A stretch of 25,025 nucleotides of DNA from Chara braunii (lineage: Eukaryota > Streptophyta > Charophyceae > Charales > Characeae): the NCBI GenBank assembly GCA_003427395.1, contig BFEA01000256.1, positions 502,488 through 527,512 on the forward strand, in the 5' to 3' direction. This document shows positions 1 through 10,408 of this stretch, in pieces (position 1 is the stretch's first letter; each line of letters starts with the position of its first letter). The position numbers and the translations under genes were made by a program. Below the pieces are notes generated by a model. That model searched no databases. It saw only the letters and a program-made list of their open reading frames with translations, and was not told the DNA's origin.

Positions 1-4
1 TAGC

Positions 5-35
5 TGGCACACAACTCTTCAATAGCAGTGTGCCA
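5..35. repeat. Short inverted repeat
   Basis: TGGCACAC at 5-12 is the reverse complement of GTGTGCCA at 28-35, giving an 8-bp stem with a 15-nt loop. It lies just upstream of a tRNA-like segment. No function can be assigned. Confidence 0.35.
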
Positions 36-60
36 CTGTATACGACCGTATACACACTTG

Positions 61-131
61 GTGAGTGTGTTATGGCAATGGTATACGCACGCGCAAGCCC
101 AGTAGTTGCCTAGGTTCAAACCCCAGCAACA
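61..131 (+). repeat. tRNA-like SINE head (candidate)
   Basis: TGGCAATGGTA at 73-83 resembles a pol III A box, and GGTTCAAACCC at 113-123 is a good B box. Their 40-nt spacing fits a tRNA-derived promoter. The acceptor stem does not pair, so this is not a functional tRNA gene. Plant SINEs begin with such heads, but I cannot place a body end, A-tail or target duplication, so the assignment rests on the two boxes alone. Confidence 0.35.
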
Positions 132-690
132 ACAGCATCCCGGATTTTGAAAATATAATCCGGGAGCGGGGCGGAGCGGGGCAGCGTGGCACGCGCGTGC
201 ATGCACAGCCTTGGCCTTGGCCTCGCTTGTCATGGCACGTGCTTTTTTTCGCCACGTGTCACTTCCTGCTGCAGCTTGTTTTTTTACTCGTTTTCCACGA
301 AAATGAGCCTGAAAACAACCAAAAGCCCGCCTGTCGGGTTTTGCTATTTTTCCAGCTTACGGGGTGGTGGGTGGGAGCGGGGAATGTTCCCGCTCCGATA
401 CCAATGTAGCGGACCCACCGGGAAGGTGCTCCGCCTGGGTTACAGATAAAGATGGAGGATGAGGGAAGAGCGAGATGGCACAGCGCAACTCCCACGCAAG
501 ACTCCAACGCACGTACTCCAAAATCGTGCAAGTGTAGAATAATCGAGAATACAGACAACAGCTGGGGTATACCCTTGCGGACTGACGGGACTGGACTGGA
601 CTGGCTGGTACCGAGAGAGGTACCAGCCTGGACTGGACTGCCCCGAATAAAACACAGGCCTGTGAGAACAGGCCAAGAGGCTGGTCTCAC
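132..690. other. GC-rich non-coding stretch with hairpins
   Basis: No recognisable gene. There are two perfect hairpins: GGCTGGTACC (603-612) pairs with GGTACCAGCC (619-628) over a 6-nt loop, and GGCCTGTGAGA (657-667) pairs with TCTCACAGGCC (685-695). A short GGACT-type repeat sits beside the first. The stretch 374-397 is also nearly palindromic (GGGAGCGGGG, TTCCCGCTCC). The hairpins lie where the downstream end of the LINE fades out, so they may belong to its 3' region or to a separate insertion. Confidence 0.4.
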
Positions 691-699
691 AGGCCAACC

Positions 700-1487
700 A
701 GAGGTCCGCTACAAGGCTTCCAAAGGAAGCATGCTGCCAAACGATGCAGCAGTGCAATCTGTGAAGGACTCAAGAATCTTACCTTTCCTACAAAGCACAA
801 CAGAGCAAACAAAGAAACATTAATCACCATAGCCCTCTAAAAAATGGAGAGGTGTGGGGCTTTCCCCCATGAACTGATTATAGAAACAACCCTACTGTGG
901 AGGATTTTCTGCTGAGCGTCTTGGCATGAGTCCAGCGCTACCATTACCCCCAAGAAACGTTCCGCTTCACCTTTTTCTATCCGTTTCATACCCCAGTCTG
1001 CCGCCAGAGACATAGAGTGGGACAAAAAGTAAACAGATTTCCTCCAGTTGACTGTTGCTTCTGAAAACAGTGAATATTCATATAAAAGTCACTTAAGAGC
1101 CTCCAAAGCATCTACCTCGTTTTCACAAATAACAAATAAATCATTTGTAAATGCCTTAGTTTTACATTCCACACCCTTAAGCACTAGACCCCGGATTTCA
1201 GGCCTATGTCGAATATTGCACATGATAAACTCTAGCTGCAAAACGAATATCAATGAGGCTAGGGGACATCTCTGCCGGAGCGAGCGAGTGAGGCTGAAGG
1301 GTTGAGAGAGGAACCCATTTACCATTACAGTTGCCGCCGAGTGGGTGTAGAGTGCGACAATTCATCTAAAAAAACTATCACCGAATCCTATTTTCCGTAG
1401 GGTTGTCGGCACAAAATTCCAATTCACTCGATCATATGTTTTCTCCAAGTCCAGTAATAAAATTGAAAGCGATCTATCCTCCTTGCT
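700..1487 (-). pseudogene. LINE reverse transcriptase, C-terminal half (broken)
   Basis: Translated on the minus strand from about 1487, it starts with motif A (LDLEKTYDRVNW, about 1450-1412). Next comes motif B as RSLRQRCPLA, where the family has RQGCPL, then motif C as FTND at 1151-1140, where the family has FADD or YADD. Later pieces include RFLGVMVA and RAMVINVSL, typical of the thumb region. There is an in-frame TGA at 1364-1362 where Trp is expected, and another stop after LEALK near 1088. Loss of the first motif C aspartate alone would abolish polymerase activity. The frame can be followed to about 700. Confidence 0.8.
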
Positions 1488-1489
1488 GA

Positions 1490-1985
1490 CTATCAACGGA
1501 AAAAATTCCTAGAATTAAATAATCATTCTATAGTGAAATTACATTCTAAATTTAAAATTTTCATTCCATCTTAAAAAATGTCATTTCAATTTTAAAATTT
1601 TCGGTCTTACTTAAAGAATTTCCTTCCAACAATGGGGTATCCCTTCTTATTTGAACTGCATGCTAGAGATGGAATGAAAGTGTGAACGAGTTCATGAAAT
1701 ATTTTAATTGGACTGTCATTCTAAGTAAGGATTTTCAGTCATAAATATGTCAATCCAATCTAAATTATAAGATATTTCTTGTAGTAGAATGAAAATTTAA
1801 TTAAAATATTTCATAAACTTGTCCAGATTTTCCTTCCATCTTGAACAAATAGATGTAGTTGGAAGGGAAAACTCATATTAAGACGGGATCTTAGCAAATA
1901 AAACTGAAAATTTTAGAATTGGACGAACATTGGAATGATAATTTATAAATATGAAGAATTTTTTTTTTATGGAATGTTTTTTCAA
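1490..1985. mobile_element. AT-rich insertion inside the LINE RT
   Basis: About 490 bp of very AT-rich, non-coding sequence separates the RT fingers region (ending NRKIPTRNES, near 1982) from motif A. In intact L1 elements these are close together, so an insertion is the simplest reading. Its edges carry an imperfect inverted repeat: ATCAACGGAAAAAATTCC on the plus strand near 1490 against ATCAACAGAAAAATTCC on the minus strand near 2010. The second overlaps LINE coding sequence, so the exact ends are uncertain. ATTTTAAAATT-like and CATTCCATCTT motifs recur inside. No target duplication was identified. Confidence 0.5.
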
Positions 1986-2850
1986 CTTTCATTTCTCGTG
2001 GGAATTTTTCTGTTGATCTCTAATGTTTCAATGGCTGATATGATATTGCTAAAAATCGAACGGCCCTGTACAAAAGATGCATGATCCGTGTCTACCAGCT
2101 CTGGTAGGTATTTGGCTAATCTGCATGCTAGAACTTTGGCCAGTGCTTTGCAAGAAACATTCAATCTTGAGATGGGCCTCCAATTCCGGATTTCCTCTCT
2201 ATCCCCATTTTTGTAAAGCAAGGTGATTACCCCAAAGCGAAGGCTTTTAGACAATTCCCCTTCAGTCAATATACTGGTGTACATCTCAACCAATGTGTCT
2301 ATCATCAGTGGACTGAAGCGATTATAGAATTCAACCGGGATACCGTCTGAGCCAGGGGCTTTTCCTCTTGCCATGACACTTACGACTTGTCTCACTTCCT
2401 CCTCCGAAACTGGTCTGTCAAGGTCCAATTTACCCTCATTTGGTGGTTTAGTCTTTACTAGATCCGAAAGGTCAGTTAAGTGCTCTTGACCTGTCTCGAT
2501 TTCCACTCAGTTACGTCTGGACGTGAGAATGTCGCAGAAGTATTGTTCCGCATAGGAGCACATTTCCTGGGAAGAGCAAGCTAACGGGGCCTGTGGTGAA
2601 AATGGGTGCTTCAGCGCTTTCATCTCTTTGTGGTAAAACCGTGGCAACAGTCTCTGAAATGTCGTTTTTGACATCCTGTCCCCCGTCTCTATGCCTTTAG
2701 TGGATAAGATTTTCCTCCAATGGTTTGACTTCTCCTCTTGTATCATGTCCCATATTCGCATCATATTCGAGTGTTGCACACACCACCAGTGCGCATCAAT
2801 GGCACGAGGGGGCAGGGTTTCTATTGCAGATTTTGCCTCCTCTACTGCTT
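1982..2850 (-). pseudogene. LINE reverse transcriptase, N-terminal half (broken)
   Basis: Minus-strand frame from about 2850. The linker between endonuclease and RT is followed by the fingers motifs KAPGSDGIPVEFYNRF (near 2360) and NWRPISRLNV, LAKVLACRLAKYLP and FVQGRSI (near 2200-2060), a clear L1 RT signature. One in-frame TGA at 2509-2507 stands where a Trp codon would restore the frame. The endonuclease upstream is in a different frame, so a frameshift lies at about 2780-2866, close to a run of nine A on the coding strand. The frame runs into the AT-rich insertion at 1982. Confidence 0.85.
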
Positions 2851-2865
2851 TTTTTTTCCTCTTTG

Positions 2866-3810
2866 TTACACTGCAGGGCGAGTATACGGAAGAAAACGCT
2901 TAGCATGTTGGAAAGGAAACAAACAGGCGTCCCACCATTCATTAAGGGATGCAAAATTTTCATTCTTTCCTTGCCATTTGTTCATCTGCTCAGTGATCCA
3001 TTGCTGGACACCTGGTTCTCGAATCGTAAGCTCGTTTAGTCTAAAGATTCCCCTGCCTCGCTCTGGTCCCTCGCCCCACCGGAAGAACAATGTGATGGGA
3101 TTGTGGTCAGATAGTGGATGGGGGTCAATCGTAACCGATACTGTGTTGCTCCAAATGGGTTGGCTAATCAGGAAAATGTCAAGTCTTATAGGGGTGACCT
3201 TCCATCCTGAACGTAATTGGGAGGAAAACCAGGTGTATCCTGGGTCCGTGGGATTCGTAAGTCTGAATGCATCAACCAAATTTAGCTCCATCGTTATTTC
3301 CAAGATAGCGTCTAGGTCCTTGCCTGTCCGCTTCGAGCAGTAGTACAGAGGATTAACATCATCAAGGGCAGTGTTTCAATCTCATGTGATGATTACGTCA
3401 TCAACATTTGGGAGAGCATCCATCAAGGTTTCGAAAAAGATTATCCTATCAGCTCTAACCGCGGGTGCATAAACTGTGACGACCACCCATTTTCGACCTG
3501 CTGAAAGGAATTTGATCCAGACTCACTTACCTTCGTGATCAAAGTCATGATCCACGATGTCAGCATCCAGATTCTTGTGGACCAGGATGGCGGCGCCACC
3601 CCGTGTATTCGAGGTCGGGGCCCATACCTGTGAGCCGTCCCACCATGCTCCCAGCTCGTTGATTTTTTCCTCGTCCAATTTAGTTTCCTGTAAACAAAGA
3701 ATTTGAATTTTCTTTGAATGCATCCATGACTTAATCCATTGTCTCTTCCCTTGACCTCCCTTGTCCCCTATCCCCCTCACATTCCATGAAGCTACCCTAA
3801 CTTGGAGCAT
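2866..3810 (-). pseudogene. LINE APE-type endonuclease (broken)
   Basis: The frame opens with ATG at 3810 and reads ASWNVRG (catalytic Asn), LCLQETK (catalytic Glu), GGAAILVHKNL, then YTWF, RLDIFLIS and PLSDHNPI (catalytic Asp-His), the ordered motifs of an L1 endonuclease that nicks the target DNA. Three in-frame TGA codons interrupt it: 3525-3523, 3384-3382 and 3378-3376. The last two flank the conserved GDWN-type motif, whose Gly and Trp are lost. The pieces at 3810-3523 and 3303-2866 are in one frame, so this part has suffered point mutations, not indels. Confidence 0.85.
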
Positions 3811-4480
3811 GGCTATCGAGCCCGACCGACTTGGATTGGATGCGGAGTGAAGGGATGAAAGATGTTGATGGTGCTCCGGTGTCCATTTGACAGGACAGGC
3901 CCATGTCCCATTTATGGGTCAGGGACGCTTGGAACGTAGCAGAGGAGAGTGAGCGTGCCTTTGGGATTTTCGTATTCAACTTACCCAAGTCCGTTGCTAC
4001 CACATCACCTAATATTCTAATTCTATCCAGTTCGTGATGATCCGTTTGTGCAAGGTAGCTGCTCGAAAAGAGATACAGACCTTGCCCTACCAACCTTACT
4101 AGGTTTTCCTGCATGACCCGTGCATCCATCAGAGGAACAAATAACTTAGCCTTCACGTTCGGCCTATCAATAAAAACTCTAGGCGTTGGAATGTCCGGAA
4201 TAACCCTTACCGCTATGTCAGGACCATAGATTCTTCTTGTGATGTTCAACATGTCTTTTGGCGCCGGGGGCCTCGCGATTGATTGTGAGGGAAAAACCGT
4301 CTTTGTCCCCAAAATCGCCCAAGGTAGGACAAAGATCCCTTCCTGTGCTGCTTTGAAAAGTAGCGGGAGCAGGTGTTTCTCCCATTCTTTTTCTGAGCCC
4401 GTTGCTTGTCGTCTGCTAGTTTTCATCGTCATTGACAATTTTATGTTTTTTTTGAAAATAAAGTGATTTTTTATTTGCAT
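3797..4480 (-). pseudogene. LINE ORF1-like region
   Basis: An open minus-strand frame of 227 codons overlaps the endonuclease start by 14 bp in a different frame, the usual ORF1/ORF2 arrangement of L1 elements. I see no CCHC zinc knuckle or clear coiled coil. The residue pattern (many Pro, Ile, Val and Leu, then Ser-rich at the C-terminus) is not one I recognise. Assignment as ORF1 rests on position. It may be truncated at its N-terminus, because most plant ORF1 proteins are longer. Confidence 0.5.
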
Positions 4481-4550
4481 GAATGGATCGTTTTCTGATT
4501 TAAAATGAATTGAAATAGCACATAAAACTAGGAAGAAGAAATAAGATCAT

Positions 4551-4979
4551 GGGCTTCACTGCACTACTCTAGACTCTCGAATTTTCAAGAGTGGGACGTC
4601 GCTACACTTGCTCTCTATCGGAAAACTCTCGAAACCCGATCGAGAGCTGTCAGCGGGCACTCTATATCGCCACTCTCGAAACGTCGAGAGTCCCCCGCCT
4701 GCAAAAGCTGAATTTGCAAGTGTCCTCGGGAGTTGCGCACCGACGGGCTCGGTTTTTGAGAGTGGACCTCCTGTCCCGGCGGCCAGACTTTGTCCCCAAG
4801 CGCAGTGGTGCAGCTCTTCTGTCGAGTCGGACGATGCGTAGGGTTTAGAGAGTTCATCTCGTGTGACAGATTATAGAGTAAGTGCAGCGAAGGCGTCTAT
4901 TTCCAAAGCCTCGCCTCTCTGACAATGCTAGGCGAACTCTCGAAATATTTAGAGAGTCTAGAGTAGTGCAGCGAGGCCC
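4551..4979. mobile_element. MITE-like TIR element, 3-bp target duplication
   Basis: A 429-bp element with 28-bp terminal inverted repeats differing at two positions. Both ends share CTGCACTACTCTAGACTCTC after a GGGCYTCR start. The 3-bp direct repeat CAT flanks it (4548-4550 and 4980-4982). The interior repeats ACTCTCGA-type motifs in both orientations, like subterminal transposase-binding sites. GGGC ends and a 3-bp duplication suit PIF/Harbinger. The embedded CACTA is less likely to be the terminus, because the inverted repeat continues outside it. There is no transposase, so it would be non-autonomous. Confidence 0.75.
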
Positions 4980-5000
4980 CATGTGTAGGAGCAAAATGTT

Positions 5001-5041
5001 GCCCTCGAGAGCAGCAAATTGCCGCCCTCGAGAGCAGCAAA
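5001..5041. repeat. 18-bp direct repeat, two copies
   Basis: GCCCTCGAGAGCAGCAAA occurs at 5001-5018 and again at 5024-5041. It lies just outside the 4551-4979 element and contains the same CTCGAGAG-type core as that element's interior, which may be coincidence or a relic of an adjacent copy. Confidence 0.6.
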
Positions 5042-5118
5042 ATGTCGTGCATAGAAGGCAACAAAAAGTCGCGCGCCGATGATGGAGGGGACACGCATGG
5101 CGGCAGGGCGGTGCGAGT

Positions 5119-5664
5119 GTGAACATCACGTGTTTCCTACCTACTCGCCACCTTCACCATAACCATGCTTGGAGGCTGCGCGTGGAAAATTTGTGCGCGA
5201 AGGTGGAATCCAACTTGCAGACTAGAGATGTCCTTGAAGCGCTCCGTGACAGTGTCTACATAGAGGAATTGTCGGAAGCAGCCCATCATGAAGAAAAGAA
5301 CGTGACCACAGGTATAATGCTTACTCATACGCTCAGGGGAGAGGGAATTTGACGTTGGATTGACCTATTTATCGAGGCTCTGACTGTTCCCGTTGTAGGG
5401 AATAGAAGTTCGAATAAGAATAGTCAAATTTGGGATGAAATATTGATATTATTATTGCATTGTTGTTTAACTAATGCGATGGTGGATGCTGTTGACCCCC
5501 CACCCCCTCCCCCTCCCGGCAACCCCCCTCACGACAAGGACCAACGAATCAGGGAAATCTTATCTCGTTGTTTTAATCATGGAATCCTCCAGAGAAAGAT
5601 CGCCCCAACAAGGGTGGTGAGGAGGGCAAGCTTTGTGCACGTAGAAATCACTCGTGACCAGTAG
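5119..5664 (+). pseudogene. Unidentified reading frame with one stop
   Basis: From ATG at 5119 a single plus-strand frame runs for 182 codons to the stop at 5662-5664, broken only by TGA at 5350-5352. The N-terminal half is charged (for example LEALRDSVYIEELSEAAHHE). The middle has a hydrophobic segment (EILILLLHCCL) followed by a run of seven prolines, and the C-terminus is basic. I recognise no family. The frame could be a decayed gene fragment, a transposon passenger or chance. Base composition is less AT-rich than the neighbours on either side. Confidence 0.3.
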
Positions 5665-5755
5665 GGTCCAAAAATTTCGCCGAATTGACTAGCGAAGCTT
5701 GTTAGCGAACTTTTAGCGAATTCGTGGTTTGTTGGTGGCGAAGATGACTTTGTAA

Positions 5756-7690
<1,935 letters not shown>

Positions 7691-7695
7691 TCATA

Positions 7696-8214
7696 TTAAA
7701 AAAACAATGAAAGTTTTTCAAAGATATGATCATATATTTTCTTCTCCATTCTACTACCTATGGGTAATGAATCGAAAATCTCAAGTTTGCAGCACTGAAC
7801 ATCCATACACGCCAACACCCAATGCTGCATCTTCATGTTCACAAGAAAAATGATAAAGTCGTAATCAATAATCCAAGTATCCTTAACCCATTTCACAAGA
7901 TGAGTATGACAATACTTATCATCAGAAAGACTCGTTAATTTTGTGTAAAAGAATGAGATCAAAATAAACACCCTCGGATTTCTCTCATGGCAATAGTCAG
8001 ATATTTCTCTGAGCTTCTCAACCTCCACTTTGTGCATTTGGAGCGTCATGGCATAAGAATTGATGATTTCATCGTTCAACCATTTCCCATCAGTTACCAA
8101 TAGATTGAGATAATTTCTCGTTACTCTCCAAGGCCCCTGATGATTGATCTCCGCTAGAATCTCACCAAACAAGCTATTCATGAAAAGTGGAAAAAAAAAA
8201 AATCCAGTTTGCAA
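7696..8214 (-). pseudogene. Ulp1/C48-type cysteine protease fragment
   Basis: This 172-codon minus-strand frame looks like part of the SUMO-protease (Ulp1/SENP, C48) fold. WLNDEIIN (residues 45-52) is the substrate-groove motif. HWVLA (His131) and EIFDSL (Asp148) supply two members of the His-Asp-Cys triad. The frame ends soon after, before the Gln and catalytic Cys (usually in a DCG context), and I find neither downstream, so it should be inactive. In plants, C48 domains are often captured by Mutator-like or CACTA transposons. Its solitary position among repeats fits that, but no transposase is visible. A spliced gene with the last exon lost is possible. Confidence 0.75.
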
Positions 8215-8440
8215 AGTCTACAATGTTTTTCATAGAAAACTATTTTCGGTCAAACGCAATGTGACTCGAGGTTCATATGTCACCACAACTTTGAGGAAAA
8301 CCTATTTTTAGCAAAACGAAAAAGCTTGTTAAAAAAAAATATATGTTTTTATAAAAATTTAAAATTTTGAGGATAGTCACTGTTGTGGGCATAAGAAGAC
8401 GTATCCCCAATGGAACAACGAAGACAACGAAACAAAAAAA
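8215..8440. other. AT-rich spacer
   Basis: Short AT-rich interval upstream of the Ulp1 fragment, with no recognised feature. Confidence 0.3.
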
Positions 8441-9800
8441 TGGCCCCGCGTGCAGGGGTCCGTGCACGCATAGGGAGGGGCACATGCATAGAGGGCCCCT
8501 CATATATATAGGGGGTAACACAGGATTCGTGAAAACCATACAAAACCACAAAACCCAACATTTTGTATAGAGTGAAAAATTGGAACTCAAACTTGTATTT
8601 TTGGTTTTAAAAAGAGAGACATTTTCGATCACTTTCCAAAAGATAAAGCAAAAAATCCGGCAAACGGTCAAGCGATTCTCAAAATGTGGAGGCAAACTCT
8701 TGCTTGCAAAGATCCTGTTATAGGACTACAAGTCATTCTCAATAGATTGACAAAAAAACAGAGCTCCAATAAAACAAACTCAAAAGTTGTAAAAAAATAA
8801 TTTTAGTGAATTATGGCATATAGGGTCAATGCCGTTTCCAACATTTTGTAAACTCTATAAAACAATTTTGAAGTTAACAATAGAATCTTTGTCAAAAAAT
8901 GTATGTTATGTAAAATAATAGCACAATCAACTTTTGTCTCGGAGACATCTTCAAATTCTTAGTCAAACGCAAGTTAAAAATAAAAAATCGAAAGAAAAAA
9001 ATTAAAAAAAAAGTTTAAAAAACATTAAAAAAAACGAAGTTTGCCCACAGACTATACACATGATCTTTTGAGATAATAAAAAAAAATATATTTCAATTTT
9101 TAAATCTATAATACTTCGCCTAGCAATGATTTATTATGGAAAAACCTGATTTTTTCCATGCCGCTTCCAGTGGTTTTTAAAAATTATTTTTTTATTCTTT
9201 TTTTCTGTTTTTTGTACTTTGCAAATAATCTTGCTCCTGCAGAAAGCATATAAACCATACGCTCATAATCCTAAATAGATTTCATTCAAACCCAATATTT
9301 TGTTTTGTTAGGTTTTCACGAATCCTATGTTGGGTCCACTATATGCATATAGGACAGCTGACATGAGGGCCCAGGGGGGGCCCTGCAAGGACCCTTGCAT
9401 ATGGGGGGGCCCTGCATGCATGTTTAGAGGGGGGGCCGTGCATGCATGGGGTATGCCCATATGAGGGGCCCCGACATGTATGGGCCCCTATGCACAAGGG
9501 AACCCCTTTAACCATTCCTCCAATTCCTATATCTCGATATGAGTCGGCCTGCTATGTGAGGCATATATGGCCCCCACGCATAGGGGTCCCTCATACTTGC
9601 ATGACCTCCACACATGTATTTTTCTTGGGGGGGTTGCATGCATGGGGGGGCCCAATGCCCCCCATATATGGGGGACCCTGTATACGCGGAGGCCCTCATG
9701 TAAGCTGCACACACGCATGCCCCCCCCAATGTATGGCGGCCCCCCAGGCGCATGCATACATTGGGGGTGGCCCATATATGCCCCCAATTCATATATCTAA
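8441..9800. mobile_element. Inverted-repeat element with GGGCCC/ATGCAT arms
   Basis: The 21-bp segment 8517-8537 (core ACAGGATTCGTGAAAACC) recurs in reverse complement at 9311-9331 with one mismatch. Outside each copy lies sequence packed with the palindromes GGGCCC, ATGCAT and CATATG: about 75 bp on the left (8441-8516) and about 460 bp on the right (9332-9800). Inside is AT-rich DNA without coding capacity. A mirrored structure with simple-sequence arms suggests a foldback-type element. The outer ends are set by composition only, and no target duplication was seen. The frames in the arms are artefacts of the GC repeats. Confidence 0.55.
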
Positions 9801-9823
9801 ATGAGCAATGACAAACCAAAATT

Positions 9824-9858
9824 CGATACTTGTAAAATGCCATAAGCTTGATTTTGTT
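9824..9858 (+). repeat. 35-bp direct repeat, left copy
   Basis: The sequence starts CGATACTTGTAAAATGCC and ends TTGATTTTGTT. It is identical to 14950-14984 in the same orientation, and the two copies bound the foldback. This could be a target-site duplication, though an unusually long one. Confidence 0.85.
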
Positions 9859-9896
9859 GTGATCCAGGGAAAAGTTCAACCCCGAATTGCACAACC

Positions 9897-9998
9897 AACC
9901 TTCCGCTGCCTTCAATCCCCACCTTCCCCCGACTTCAATCCCCTGCCTTCCGTTGCCTTCATTCCCCCATCTTTCCCCACCTTCCCCCCCCCGCCTTC
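9897..9998 (+). repeat. CCTTCC minisatellite, left outer (A)
   Basis: Degenerate repeats of CCTTCCGCTGCCTTCAATCC type run straight into the first U2 copy. Its mirror is 14863-14949, which ends GGGGATTGAAGG. Confidence 0.75.
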
Positions 9999-10112
9999 AC
10001 CTTTCTCAGCCTTTTGGCTAAAATCAAATGTAGTATCTGTTCTGATCAATATAATATCTGATCCATGGCCCATCGGGCCGCTAAAATAAAAACATTAAAA
10101 AAAATAAAATCT
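9999..10112 (+). repeat. U2 snRNA-derived fragment 1 with A-rich tail
   Basis: From ACCTTTCTCAGCC the copy follows the U2 snRNA 5' region: CCTTTTGGCTA, ATGTAGTATCTGTTCTGATC, ATAATATCTGATCC, then a GGCCCATCGGGCC hairpin in the stem IIb position. It stops near the Sm-site region and passes into an A-rich tail (10085-10112). The branch-point-pairing GTAGTA is intact. The 3' half of U2, the plant USE and a TATA box at the proper distance are all missing, so it is not a working U2 gene. Confidence 0.85.
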
Positions 10113-10297
10113 CGCCACCTTCCTTTTGCCGCCTTCCCGCATCTTGCCCCGCCTTCCCTCCCGCACCTTGCCCCGCGTTCCCTCCCTCACCTTGCCCCGC
10201 CTTCCTCTGCCTTGCACCGCCTTCCTTCCCCTGCATTCCCCCACCTTCCGCTGCCTTCAATCCCCCACCTTTCATCGCCTTCCCCCCCCCGCTCTTC
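10113..10297 (+). repeat. CCTTCC minisatellite, left middle (B)
   Basis: Starts CTCGCCACCTTCC and continues as repeats of CCGCCTTCCCGCACCTTGCC type, ending in a C run before U2 copy 2. The mirror is 14244-14764, which contains the N gap. Confidence 0.75.
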
Positions 10298-10408
10298 ACC
10301 TTTCTCGGCCTTTTGGCTAAGATCAAGTGTAGTATCTGTTCTGATCAGTTTAACATCTGATCCGTTACCCGTCGGGGCACTAAATAATAATAATAATAAT
10401 AATAATAA
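10298..10408 (+). repeat. U2 snRNA-derived fragment 2 with TAA tail
   Basis: The best-preserved copy: ACCTTTCTCGGCC, TTTTGGCTAAGATCAAGTG, TAGTATCTGTTCTGATCAG, TTTAACATCTGATCC, then CCCGTCGGGGCACTAAA. It ends at the same point as copy 1 and continues into (TAA)n from 10384. The tail is interrupted by the 10409-10886 MITE and resumes at 10887-10943. It carries GATCAG where I expect TATCAG in plant U2, shared with copies 1 and 3. Confidence 0.88.

Larger units (their letters stand above)
690..4480 (-). mobile_element. Degenerate L1-type LINE retrotransposon
   Basis: On the minus strand the order is ORF1-like region, APE-type endonuclease, reverse transcriptase and RT C-terminal region, the standard L1 layout. 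Such elements copy themselves by target-primed reverse transcription. This copy is dead: it has several in-frame stops, a frameshift between endonuclease and RT (about 2780-2866), a mutated catalytic box and an AT-rich insert of about 490 bp inside RT. The 5' end is near 4480. The 3' end is only approximate (about 690), because no poly(A) tail or target duplication is visible. Confidence 0.85.

Noticed and set aside
9442-9915. Overlapping Gly/Pro/His-rich frames on both strands
   Set aside because: They are artefacts of GGGCCC and ATGCAT repeats, open in several frames at once.
9999-10384. Functional U2 snRNA genes
   Set aside because: Only the first 85 nt or so match. The Sm site and 3' half are missing, and no plant USE or correctly spaced TATA lies upstream.
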